A stretch of DNA of 64,000 nucleotides from Sphingomonas sanguinis (GTDB lineage Bacteria > Pseudomonadota > Alphaproteobacteria > Sphingomonadales > Sphingomonadaceae). Made by a program: the position numbers and the translations under genes. The notes below the pieces were generated by a model. That model ran no database searches, was not told where the DNA came from, and was given only the letters and a program-made list of their open reading frames with translations. The DNA lies in NCBI RefSeq assembly GCF_019297835.1, contig NZ_CP079203.1:4021001-4085000 (forward strand). Reading direction: 5' to 3'. This document shows positions 8,306-15,817 of this stretch, one piece after another; positions within the stretch are counted from its first letter, which is position 1, and each line of letters starts with the position of its first letter.

Positions 8306-10060
8306 TTAGTCGGCCCATGCGGCATCCTCGACATGGAGTTCGGCGACGTCGCGGCCGGACCAGTCGTCGACCTTGGCGCGGCCGACCAGCCACAGGCGGC
8401 GGGTGCTGCCTGCACCGAGCAGCGCCTGGCCCAGCGCGGTGTCGGCCTGGCGGAAGGCCATGGCTTTCAGGCTGCGGCCATCGGCGCCCGCGACGATGGC
8501 GCGGACGTGATTCGTGCCGACCAGATCGGCGCGGATCACGCGAAACGGTCCGGCGGCGATGCGCGGGGCGGGCCAGCCCATGCCATAGGGGCCGCCCGCC
8601 TCCATCGCGCCGACCAGGCCGGGATTGACCCCGCCGGGGGCCAGCACCGCATCGACCAGCAGCGCGCGGCCCGCGCTGGCGCGGACGACGGTGTCGGCGA
8701 GGCGTTCCTCCAGGAAGTCTGCGAGTTCGGCGATACGGTGCGCCTCGACCGTCAGGCCCGCCGCCATGGCGTGGCCGCCGCCCGCGATCAGCAGGCCGTG
8801 CTCCTTGGCGGCCAGGATCGCCGCACCCAGGTCGACGCCGGAGATGGAGCGGCCCGAGCCCTTTCCGATCCCATGTTCGTCCACCGCGATGACGATGGCG
8901 GGGCGGTCCAGCTTTTCCTTCAGCCGACCGGCGACGATGCCGATGACGCCGGGATGCCAGCCTTCGCCCGAAACCACCGCGACCTGTCGATTGCGGTCTA
9001 CGGTAGTTTCAGCGGTGGCCTGCATGCCCGCTTCGATCGCGCGGCGTTCGTCGTTGAAGTGGTTGAGTTCCTCGGCGATGGCGCGCGCCTCGGCGGGATC
9101 ATCGGTGGTCAGCAACCGCACGCCCAGATCGGCACGGCCGACGCGGCCACCTGCGTTGATCCGTGGCCCCAGCGCAAAGCCCAGGTCGGAGCAGGTCGGC
9201 GCGCGGGTCAATCGGGCGGCGTCGGTCAGTGCGGCGAGGCCGATATTGCGTCGCTGCGCCATGACCTTCAGGCCCTGGGCGACGAAGGCGCGGTTCAGGC
9301 CCTTGAGCTGGGCGACGTCCGCCACGGTGCCCAGCGCCACGAGGTCGAGCAGATCGAGCAGGCGTGGCTCGGCCCGGTCCGCGAAGAAGCCGCGCGTCCG
9401 CAGGGTGCGGATCAGCGCGGCGCCGAGCAGGAAGCAGACGCCCACCGCCGCCAGATGGCCGTGCGCCGCGCCTTCGGCCTCGTCCAGGCGGTTGGGGTTC
9501 ACGACCGCATGCGCGCGGGGTAATTCGGTCGCGCATTTATGGTGATCGACGACCAGTATCTCGATCCCGGCGTCTTGCGCGGCCGCCAGCGGCTCGAACG
9601 CCTGGGCGCCGCAATCGACGGTGACGATCAGGTTCGCGCCCTCGGCCTGAAGGCGCAGCAGCGCCGCCTCGGTCGGGCCATAGCCCTCGGTCATGCGGTC
9701 GGGAATATAGGCGCGCGGCGACAGGCCCAGATCGCGGAGCAGGCGTACCAGCACGGCGGCCGAGGTCGCACCGTCGACATCGTAATCGCCGAAGATGGCG
9801 ACCGGCTCGCCCGCGATCACGGCGTCGGCGAGGCGGGCGGCGGCCCGGTCCATGTCGCGGAAGATCGACGGATCGGGCATGAAACCCCGGATCGAGGGCG
9901 TGCGATGCGCTTCGACCTCGTCGGGCGGGCATCCTCGGGCGAGGAGCAGCTGAGCGACCAGATCGTCATGGCCCAAGCCATCGCGCGCATCGGCGGCGAG
10001 CGCACGCCAGCGCCAGGGCTGGCCCAGGATCGATTGGGCGATGCCGAGAACGTCGGTCAT
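8306..10060 (-). CDS. recJ: Single-stranded-DNA exonuclease RecJ
   Basis: The 584-residue protein is a 5'-3' single-strand exonuclease used in recombination and mismatch repair. DHH-family motifs are clear: GDYDVDG (residues 91-97), the DHH triad in VVDHHKC (172-174), and the DHHA1 GGGHAMAAG region near 410, followed by the RecJ OB domain. ATG 10060 (MTDVLGIAQSILG) is chosen because it matches family N-termini; an upstream in-frame ATG adds 15 unrelated residues. The gene stands alone, ending near tRNA-Glu. Confidence 0.95.
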   Translation of the reverse strand: MTDVLGIAQSILGQPWRWRALAADARDGLGHDDLVAQLLLARGCPPDEVEAHRTPSIRGFMPDPSIFRDMDRAAARLADAVIAGEPVAIFGDYDVDGATSAAVLVRLLRDLGLSPRAYIPDRMTEGYGPTEAALLRLQAEGANLIVTVDCGAQAFEPLAAAQDAGIEILVVDHHKCATELPRAHAVVNPNRLDEAEGAAHGHLAAVGVCFLLGAALIRTLRTRGFFADRAEPRLLDLLDLVALGTVADVAQLKGLNRAFVAQGLKVMAQRRNIGLAALTDAARLTRAPTCSDLGFALGPRINAGGRVGRADLGVRLLTTDDPAEARAIAEELNHFNDERRAIEAGMQATAETTVDRNRQVAVVSGEGWHPGVIGIVAGRLKEKLDRPAIVIAVDEHGIGKGSGRSISGVDLGAAILAAKEHGLLIAGGGHAMAAGLTVEAHRIAELADFLEERLADTVVRASAGRALLVDAVLAPGGVNPGLVGAMEAGGPYGMGWPAPRIAAGPFRVIRADLVGTNHVRAIVAGADGRSLKAMAFRQADTALGQALLGAGSTRRLWLVGRAKVDDWSGRDVAELHVEDAAWAD

Positions 10061-10151
10061 GGGCGGAACTTGAAATGGGGGAACGTCACGCGAACGCCAT
10101 GCCACGGAGCGCAGAGTCGCGACAAGGGCACGTCGCGACCGGGAAGCCCGA

Positions 10152-10838
10152 TCAGCTGACCCAGTTGCCCTCGCGAAACCATTTGGTGATGACGTATTTG
10201 GTGCCCTCGATGACGGGCATGCCCTCGTGCAGCGTCATTTCGTTCGGGCTGCCGTCGAGCTTCATGTTGTTCCAGGCGAGCAGCAGGCCCTGTCGCGGGG
10301 CGACGCGGATGCCCGCCTGGGGGAACCAGGTCGCGCCGCCTTCGGGCACGTCGTTCAGGTAGATCATCGCGGTCCAGGTCCGCTGTCCGCCATGGACGCG
10401 CACCTTTTCCCAATAGCTTTCGCTTTCGTGGAAATAGTCGTGATGCGCGCGGAACTGCTGGCCGGGGGCGTAGCGCTGTCCCTGCATCGTCTCGCCCTGC
10501 TCGGGAGCGATGCCAAGCAGCGCGGCGATCGATTCGTCGATCGGCTGAACATCGGGGGACCAGCGCGCCATGTCGCAGCTTTCCGAGGTGCGGAACCCGT
10601 AATCGGGCCGGTCGGAGAGCAGGGTCGAGGGTCGCCGATTGGCGTCGATCATCTCCATCAGCGTGCCGCACTGCGCGGGCGTCAGGAAGTCGGGATAATA
10701 ATAGATTTGCGCCGTATCGGTCGCCACGCGGGTCACGGCCGGGTTCGCATCGAGATGCTCGGCGACGGTGACTCCGAAACGGGCGCGCAACGGAGAGGCG
10801 GCGGGATGGCCCTTCGGCTTCCTCTGGAAGAACGACAT
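10152..10838 (-). CDS. Prolyl 4-hydroxylase-like 2-oxoglutarate/Fe(II) dioxygenase
   Basis: This 228-residue cytoplasmic protein has a double-stranded beta-helix with the iron triad H132-x-D134 (RAHHDYF) and H204 (TLHEGMP), plus the 2-oxoglutarate-binding Lys at 214 (GTKYVITKW). GGATWFP is the usual P4H strand. The family hydroxylates peptidyl proline or free substrates. The substrate here is unknown and no collagen-like target is nearby. ATG 10838 (MSFFQRK) is the supported start; the longer reading overlaps the RcnB-like gene upstream. Confidence 0.9.
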   Translation of the reverse strand: MSFFQRKPKGHPAASPLRARFGVTVAEHLDANPAVTRVATDTAQIYYYPDFLTPAQCGTLMEMIDANRRPSTLLSDRPDYGFRTSESCDMARWSPDVQPIDESIAALLGIAPEQGETMQGQRYAPGQQFRAHHDYFHESESYWEKVRVHGGQRTWTAMIYLNDVPEGGATWFPQAGIRVAPRQGLLLAWNNMKLDGSPNEMTLHEGMPVIEGTKYVITKWFREGNWVS

Positions 10839-10911
10839 GGTCGCCGATGTGCGACGATGCGCGGCCAAAGACAAGAGGGGAGGGACGCTCTTCGCGCCCC
10901 TCCCGCCCCGA

Positions 10912-11898
10912 TCACCAGAAGATGTCGTACACCACGTCGACCACCAGCCCGCTGCGCAGGTCGACCAGGATCGCGTCATTGTAATAACGCACCCACCGAT
11001 ACGAGCCGTAAGCGGGCGGCAGGCGATAGGCGTAAGGATCGTCCAGCCAGTAATTCTGGCCGAAGAACATCGGCTCCAGGATCACCCCGCTGGAGAAACG
11101 CTGATAGCTATAGCCGCCATTCGGCCCGTAATAGCGGGGCAGGTGATAGGCGCCGCGGTTGAGCGAGCGCCAGCTCATCCAGTCATAGCGCCGGTCGCGC
11201 CGCCAGCTGCGGTTCCACTGGTCCGCCCAGGCGCGACGCTCGGCAAAGCCATAGGACTGGTTGCTCTGGTCGCGCCAGTCGCCGAAGCTGCGCCGCCAGC
11301 GGTCACGGTCGTCACGCTGGCGACGTTCGTCGTCGCGCCAGCGCCCGTCCTGCCCCTGCCACTGGCGTTGGTCCTGCCATTGGCGCTCGTCCTGCCAGCG
11401 GGACTGGCGATTGTCGCGCCAGCCGCCGGGGCCGCTATTCTGGCGGTCGACCCGCACGCCGCTGGGGCCGGGATCGGGCCGGGGCATGGGCGCGGGCTGC
11501 GCCTGGTCGCGCCAGCGGCCGCGATTGCCCCAGGCGCGCTCCTCGCCAGGGACGGGGGCGGGCGAAGGCTCGGGCCGGTCGCGCCAGCGCTCGCCGCGTC
11601 CGCCGCCGTCGCGCGGGCCGGGTTGGGGAGCGGGCTGCGGCGGGCGCGGCGCCTCGGCATGATCCGGGCGGAAGGCCGGGCGGTTTTCGGGGAAGGATTC
11701 GCGGTTGTTGAAGACCGGACGCGATTCGCTGCGCTCCAGTCGACCAGCGGGGCCGCCGGGATCGCCACGCGGCGGGCCGCCTTCCCGGCGACCTTGCGGG
11801 CCGTGATCCATGACCGCCTGCGCGCTCACCATGCCGGGCATCGCCCCCGCCACCATCGCGGTCGCCGCCAGAAGAGCCGCCATCCAATGCCTGTTCAT
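10912..11898 (-). CDS. RcnB-family periplasmic protein with Trp/Arg/Gln-rich repeats
   Basis: The 328-residue protein starts with a signal peptide (MNRHWMAALLAATAMVAGAM, cleaved near VSAQA). A long low-complexity region rich in Pro, Arg, Asp, Gln and Trp follows, including repeated WQDxRQWQ units around residues 165-200. It ends in an RcnB-type domain, with YHLPRYYGPNGGYSYQRFSS and YRWVRYYNDAILVDLRSGLV. In Escherichia coli RcnB helps control periplasmic nickel and cobalt. Here only the C-terminal fold is shared and no RcnA efflux gene is adjacent, so metal homeostasis is only possible. Confidence 0.85.
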   Translation of the reverse strand: MNRHWMAALLAATAMVAGAMPGMVSAQAVMDHGPQGRREGGPPRGDPGGPAGRLERSESRPVFNNRESFPENRPAFRPDHAEAPRPPQPAPQPGPRDGGGRGERWRDRPEPSPAPVPGEERAWGNRGRWRDQAQPAPMPRPDPGPSGVRVDRQNSGPGGWRDNRQSRWQDERQWQDQRQWQGQDGRWRDDERRQRDDRDRWRRSFGDWRDQSNQSYGFAERRAWADQWNRSWRRDRRYDWMSWRSLNRGAYHLPRYYGPNGGYSYQRFSSGVILEPMFFGQNYWLDDPYAYRLPPAYGSYRWVRYYNDAILVDLRSGLVVDVVYDIFW

Positions 11899-12022
11899 CG
11901 TCGCCCAGTCCCATGTGTCGGCGCACGAGCCGACCCCGATCATGAGACGGTTTCTGCCACACCTGCGTTGAGCGGTTGCTGAACTGGCCTGTCAGCAACG
12001 GGAAAGAATTGTGGCGGCCGCG

Positions 12023-12574
12023 TCATTCTTCGCGCATCGCGCCGGGGACCAGCGCCGGTACGGTGCGGGCGGCGTCGGCCGGATCGGTGCCGGGCATCGG
12101 CGCGGCGGGAATGGTCTCCTCGCCCCGTGCGGCGCGGGCGGCCCGCTGGATCGCCTCGACCAGCCGGGGGTAGATGCCGCAGCGGCAGAGATTGGTGATC
12201 TGGCTGCGGATCAGCTCTTCGGACGGGTCGGGGTTCTTGTGGATCAGCGCGGCGGCGGCCATCACCATGCCGGGGATGCAATATCCGCATTGGCCGACAT
12301 TGGCGGCGAGGAACGCTTGCTGGACGGGGTGCGTGCGGTCGCGCGACAGACCCTCGATGGTGGTGACGACGCTGCCCTCGATCCGGCCGATCGGCACCTG
12401 ACAGCTGCGGACGGCGCGGCCGTCTATGTCGACCGTGCACGCGCCGCAATCGCCCGTGCCACAGCCATATTTGGTACCGGTCAGGTTCGAGGCATCGCGG
12501 AGCGCCCAGAGCAAGGGCGTGTCGGGCGGCAGGCGATAGCGGACGGGCTGGTTGTTGACGGTGAAGCTGGACAT
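12023..12574 (-). CDS. Orphan (2Fe-2S) subunit of a xanthine-dehydrogenase-family enzyme
   Basis: The 183-residue protein has the eight cysteines of the small subunit of molybdenum hydroxylases: C38, C43, C46 and C58 (plant-ferredoxin-type cluster), then C96, C99, C130 and C132 (second cluster). The closest named types are isoquinoline 1-oxidoreductase alpha subunit and aldehyde dehydrogenase small subunits. These normally sit beside the molybdopterin subunit, but neither flank encodes one. The C-terminal 35 residues are Ala/Pro-rich and extend beyond the family core. It probably pairs with a large subunit encoded elsewhere. Confidence 0.9.
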   Translation of the reverse strand: MSSFTVNNQPVRYRLPPDTPLLWALRDASNLTGTKYGCGTGDCGACTVDIDGRAVRSCQVPIGRIEGSVVTTIEGLSRDRTHPVQQAFLAANVGQCGYCIPGMVMAAAALIHKNPDPSEELIRSQITNLCRCGIYPRLVEAIQRAARAARGEETIPAAPMPGTDPADAARTVPALVPGAMREE

Positions 12575-12610
12575 CGCGAACGCCCGCTTAGCCGATGCGC
12601 GGGGCGGGGG

Positions 12611-13735
12611 CTACCGACCCAGCATCGGCGCGGCGCGGTCGAGCGAAAGGTCGGCGTCGGAGAAGCGGATCGGGGTACGGACGCCGGGCACGGTCGAGCC
12701 GTCCGGCCGCTCGGGCTGGATGGCGAGGCCGCGCGCGAGCACTTGCGGGTCGGCAAAGGCCTGTTCGACCGTGTTGATCGGCCCTGCCGGAACGCCTGCT
12801 GCTTCCAGCGCCGCCAGCAGCGCGTCGCGCGGCCAGCGGGCGGTGGCGGCTTCGATCACCGGGGTCAGTTCAGCGCGGTGTTCGCAACGGAGCGCATTGG
12901 TCGCATAGCGCGGCTCGTCGCAGTCAATCCCGACCACGCTGGCGAAGCGGCGGAACTGACCGTCATTGCCGACCGCCAGGATGAACCAGCCGTCGCTCGC
13001 CGGAAAGGCGGCATAGGGCACGATATTGGGGTGCGCATTGCCCAGCCGGGTCGGCGTCCGGCCCGAGGCGAGATAATTCATCGCCTGGTTGGCCAGCACG
13101 CCGGTCATCGTATCGAGCAGCGCCATGTCGATCTGCTGGCCGCGCCCGGTTCGCTCGCGCATATGAAGGGCCGCCTGGATCGCGATGACGGCGTAGAGCC
13201 CGGTCATGATGTCGGCCAGCGCCACGCCGATCTTCTGCGGCGCCCCGCCGGGTTCGCCGGTCAGGTCCATGATGCCGCTCATGCCCTGCACGATGAAGTC
13301 GTACCCGGCGCGCGGCGCATAGGGACCGTCCTGCCCGAAGCCGGTGATCGAGCAATAGATCAGGCGCGGATTGATCGCCGACAGGCTCTCGTAATCCAGA
13401 CCATAACGGGCGAGGCCGCCCAGCTTGAAATTCTCGATGACGACATCGGCCTCGGCGATCAGTGCGCGGACCTTCGCCTGCCCCTCGGGCGTGGCGAAGT
13501 CGGCGACGACCGAGGATTTGCCCCGATTGGCCGCGTGGAAATAGGCGGCGTCCTGCGTGCCGTCCGGGTTGGGGATGAAGGGCGGTCCCCAGCGGCGCGT
13601 GTCGTCGCCCTCGGGACTTTCGACCTTCACCACCTCCGCGCCGAGGTCGGCCAGCACCTGTCCCGCCCAGGGGCCGGCGAGGATGCGGGCGAGTTCGACG
13701 ACCTTCAGGCCGGTTAGGGGGGCGGGCTTGGCCAC
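12611..13735 (-). CDS. Class III CoA-transferase (CaiB/BaiF), probably glutarate-related
   Basis: The 374-residue protein starts at GTG 13735 behind GGGGAGG. It has the class III core: VVELARILAGPWAGQVLADLGAEVVKVE near the N-terminus, GFGQDGPY, GYDFIVQGMSGIMDLTGEP, and catalytic Asp175 (VALADIMTGLYA). Such enzymes move CoA between carboxylic acids through an aspartyl-CoA intermediate. The next gene on the same strand upstream is glutaryl-CoA dehydrogenase, so transfer of CoA to glutarate (as by SUGCT) is the best guess. The ribosome site lies at the end of an intergenic repeat. Confidence 0.9.
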   Translation of the reverse strand: MAKPAPLTGLKVVELARILAGPWAGQVLADLGAEVVKVESPEGDDTRRWGPPFIPNPDGTQDAAYFHAANRGKSSVVADFATPEGQAKVRALIAEADVVIENFKLGGLARYGLDYESLSAINPRLIYCSITGFGQDGPYAPRAGYDFIVQGMSGIMDLTGEPGGAPQKIGVALADIMTGLYAVIAIQAALHMRERTGRGQQIDMALLDTMTGVLANQAMNYLASGRTPTRLGNAHPNIVPYAAFPASDGWFILAVGNDGQFRRFASVVGIDCDEPRYATNALRCEHRAELTPVIEAATARWPRDALLAALEAAGVPAGPINTVEQAFADPQVLARGLAIQPERPDGSTVPGVRTPIRFSDADLSLDRAAPMLGR

Positions 13736-13740
13736 GTTCA

Positions 13741-13866
13741 ATCCTCCCCATCGCAAGATGGGGAGGGGGACCGCGCCCGCAGGGCGTGGTGGAGGGGTAG
13801 GGGCATAAGCCCCTCCACCATCGCTGAGGCGATGGCCCCCCTCCCCAAGCATAGCTTGGGGAGGAT
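13741..13866. repeat. Interspersed palindromic repeat, family I, copy A
   Basis: The element is bounded by ATCCTCCCCA and TGGGGAGGAT and contains nested C-rich/G-rich hairpins. It fills the gap between the glutaryl-CoA dehydrogenase stop and the CoA-transferase start, and its end provides GGGGAGG for the latter. Related copies are at 19274, 44277 and 55736, with a variant around 38160-38320. Confidence 0.85.
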
Positions 13867-13877
13867 TTGGGTAGCGA

Positions 13878-15062
13878 TCAAAACGCCGCGATCCCGGTGA
13901 TGGCGCGGCCCAGGATCAGCGCGTGGACGTCATGCGCGCCTTCATAGGTGTTGACCGTCTCCAGGTTCATCAGGTGGCGCATCACCTGATATTCCCCCGA
14001 AATGCCGTTGCCGCCATGCATGTCGCGCGCGACACGGGCGATATCCAGCGCCTTGCCGACATTGTTGCGCTTCACGATCGAGATCATCTCGGGCGCAAAC
14101 CGGCCTTCGTCCATCAGCCGCCCGACCCGAAGCGAGGCCTGCAGGCCCAGCGCGATCTCGGTTTCCATATCGGCCAGCTTCTTCTGGTAGAGCTGCGTCG
14201 CGGCGAGCGGGCGGCCGAACTGCTTGCGGTCCAGGCCATATTGGCGCGCCGCGTGGAAACAGAATTCCGCCGCACCCAGCGCGCCCCAACTGATGCCGTA
14301 GCGCGCACGGTTGAGACAGCCGAACGGCCCCTTCAGCCCCTCGACATGCGGCAGCAGCGCGTCGTCGCCGACCGCGACCTCGTCCATCATCACCATGCCG
14401 GTGATCGAGGCGCGCAAGGAGAGCTTGTTCTCGATCTTGGGCGCGGACAGCCCCTTCATGCCCTTTTCCAGCACGAAGCCCCGGACCGCGCCGCCATGCG
14501 CCTCCGACTTGGCCCAGATGACGAAGACATCGGCGATGGGCGAGTTGGAAATCCAGGTCTTGGCACCCGACAGGACGTATCCGCCTTCTACCTTCTTCGC
14601 GGTGGTCCGCATGCCGCCGGGGTCCGAACCCGCATCGGGTTCGGTCAGGCCGAAACAGCCGATCCACTCGCCACTCGCCAGCTTGGGTAGATAGCGATGC
14701 TTCTGTTCGTCCGAGCCGTAGGCATGGATGGGATACATGACGAGGCTGGACTGGACGCTCATCATCGAGCGGTATCCGCTGTCGATCCGCTCCACTTCGC
14801 GCGCGATCAGGCCGTAAGCGACATAGGATGCGCCGACGCCGCCAAACTCCTCCGGGATGGTGGGGCCGAGCAGGCCCAGCTCACCCATCTCGCGGAAGAT
14901 GTCGGGATCGGTGTGTTCGTTGGCAAAGGCGTCGATGATGCGCGGGGCCAGCCGGTCGTCGGCATAGGCGCGCGCGGTGTCGCGGATCATATGCTCGTCA
15001 TCGCTCAGCTGGTCGTCGAGCAGGAACGGGTCCGCCCAGTCGAACTTGCCCATCGGGGACAT
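13878..15062 (-). CDS. gcdH: Glutaryl-CoA dehydrogenase
   Basis: The 394-residue flavoprotein oxidises and decarboxylates glutaryl-CoA to crotonyl-CoA in lysine/tryptophan and glutarate breakdown. It has the acyl-CoA dehydrogenase blocks [13 protein letters not shown] and [18 protein letters not shown], and the catalytic base Glu374 in [18 protein letters not shown], which is the glutaryl-CoA dehydrogenase signature rather than that of straight-chain enzymes. ATG 15062 has AAGGAGAG at good spacing. The class III CoA-transferase gene follows after a repeat, supporting a glutarate module. Confidence 0.92.
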   Translation of the reverse strand: MSPMGKFDWADPFLLDDQLSDDEHMIRDTARAYADDRLAPRIIDAFANEHTDPDIFREMGELGLLGPTIPEEFGGVGASYVAYGLIAREVERIDSGYRSMMSVQSSLVMYPIHAYGSDEQKHRYLPKLASGEWIGCFGLTEPDAGSDPGGMRTTAKKVEGGYVLSGAKTWISNSPIADVFVIWAKSEAHGGAVRGFVLEKGMKGLSAPKIENKLSLRASITGMVMMDEVAVGDDALLPHVEGLKGPFGCLNRARYGISWGALGAAEFCFHAARQYGLDRKQFGRPLAATQLYQKKLADMETEIALGLQASLRVGRLMDEGRFAPEMISIVKRNNVGKALDIARVARDMHGGNGISGEYQVMRHLMNLETVNTYEGAHDVHALILGRAITGIAAF

Positions 15063-15133
15063 TGGTTTCTCTCCTTATGTCCGCCGCTTCTCGGGAAGGG
15101 CGGGAGTTTTGTCCACCCCCGGCCTTCGCCACG

Positions 15134-15682
15134 TCAGGTCTTGGGTTTGGCGACGGGCGGCGTCGGCACGGTAGCATTGGCCGCCGCAGGAGGATTGGCC
15201 GTCATGAACGTGTCGAGCATGCCCATCATCGTCGACCACCATTCGACCATGTCGGTGAAATTCGCGCGGTTGATGCCGCCGATCGTCGACACGTCATGGG
15301 TCAGCCGCAGATCGCCCTCTTTGGTCAGCGCCATCTGGGCGAAGCGTTTTTCGCTGTTCCACTTGTTGACGAAGGTGAGGTCTCGCGGCGCCGACGGGGT
15401 CAGCCGCATCGAGAATTGCAGCGAGGCGCATTCCTTGTGCTGCTCGCAATCATAGAAATAGACGTAGAATTTATAGCCCGCAGCCGAGCTGACGATCATC
15501 GGATCGCCTTCGCCATCGGTGTCAATCAGCCCCTGATAGCCCGCCATGATCATGGCTCCGCCGACCGTGGTCGGGGCACTGGCGCAGATCATGTCCTTCG
15601 CACAGGGCTGGCTATCCTTGGCCGAAGCAGCCCCCGCGCACCCGAGCAGCAATGCTGCCCCCAACCATGACCAGCGTGGCAT
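15134..15682 (-). CDS. YbjN-domain secreted protein
   Basis: The 182-residue protein has a cleavable signal peptide with lipobox-like GCAGAASA, a PCAKDMICAS Cys pair, and a YbjN-type domain: YKFYVYFYDCEQHKECASLQF, then VNKWNSEKRFAQMALTKEGD and the helical end INRANFTDMVEWWSTMM. The tail is Pro/Ala-rich. YbjN proteins resemble secretion chaperones in fold; exported sphingomonad versions are uncharacterised. It is monocistronic, upstream of gcdH on the same strand. Confidence 0.82.
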   Translation of the reverse strand: MPRWSWLGAALLLGCAGAASAKDSQPCAKDMICASAPTTVGGAMIMAGYQGLIDTDGEGDPMIVSSAAGYKFYVYFYDCEQHKECASLQFSMRLTPSAPRDLTFVNKWNSEKRFAQMALTKEGDLRLTHDVSTIGGINRANFTDMVEWWSTMMGMLDTFMTANPPAAANATVPTPPVAKPKT

Positions 15683-15751
15683 GTCGTTACCTCCCCCCTT
15701 ACAAAACCGTCGTCACGCTATCACCCCCGGTCTGTTTCGCAATCGTATCGA

Positions 15752-15790
15752 CAAAGAAAAGGCCCCAGCCCGCTGGAGCGGGAAGGGGCC
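15752..15790 (-). terminator. Rho-independent terminator after the ZnuD-like receptor gene
   Basis: Read on the minus strand, GGCCCC and CCCGCT pair with AGCGGG and GGGGCC across a short interior mismatch, followed by TTTTCTTTG. It begins 28 bp past the receptor stop. Confidence 0.85.
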
Positions 15791-15817
15791 AGTGCTCCAA
15801 CGCAGATTGAGGGAGCG

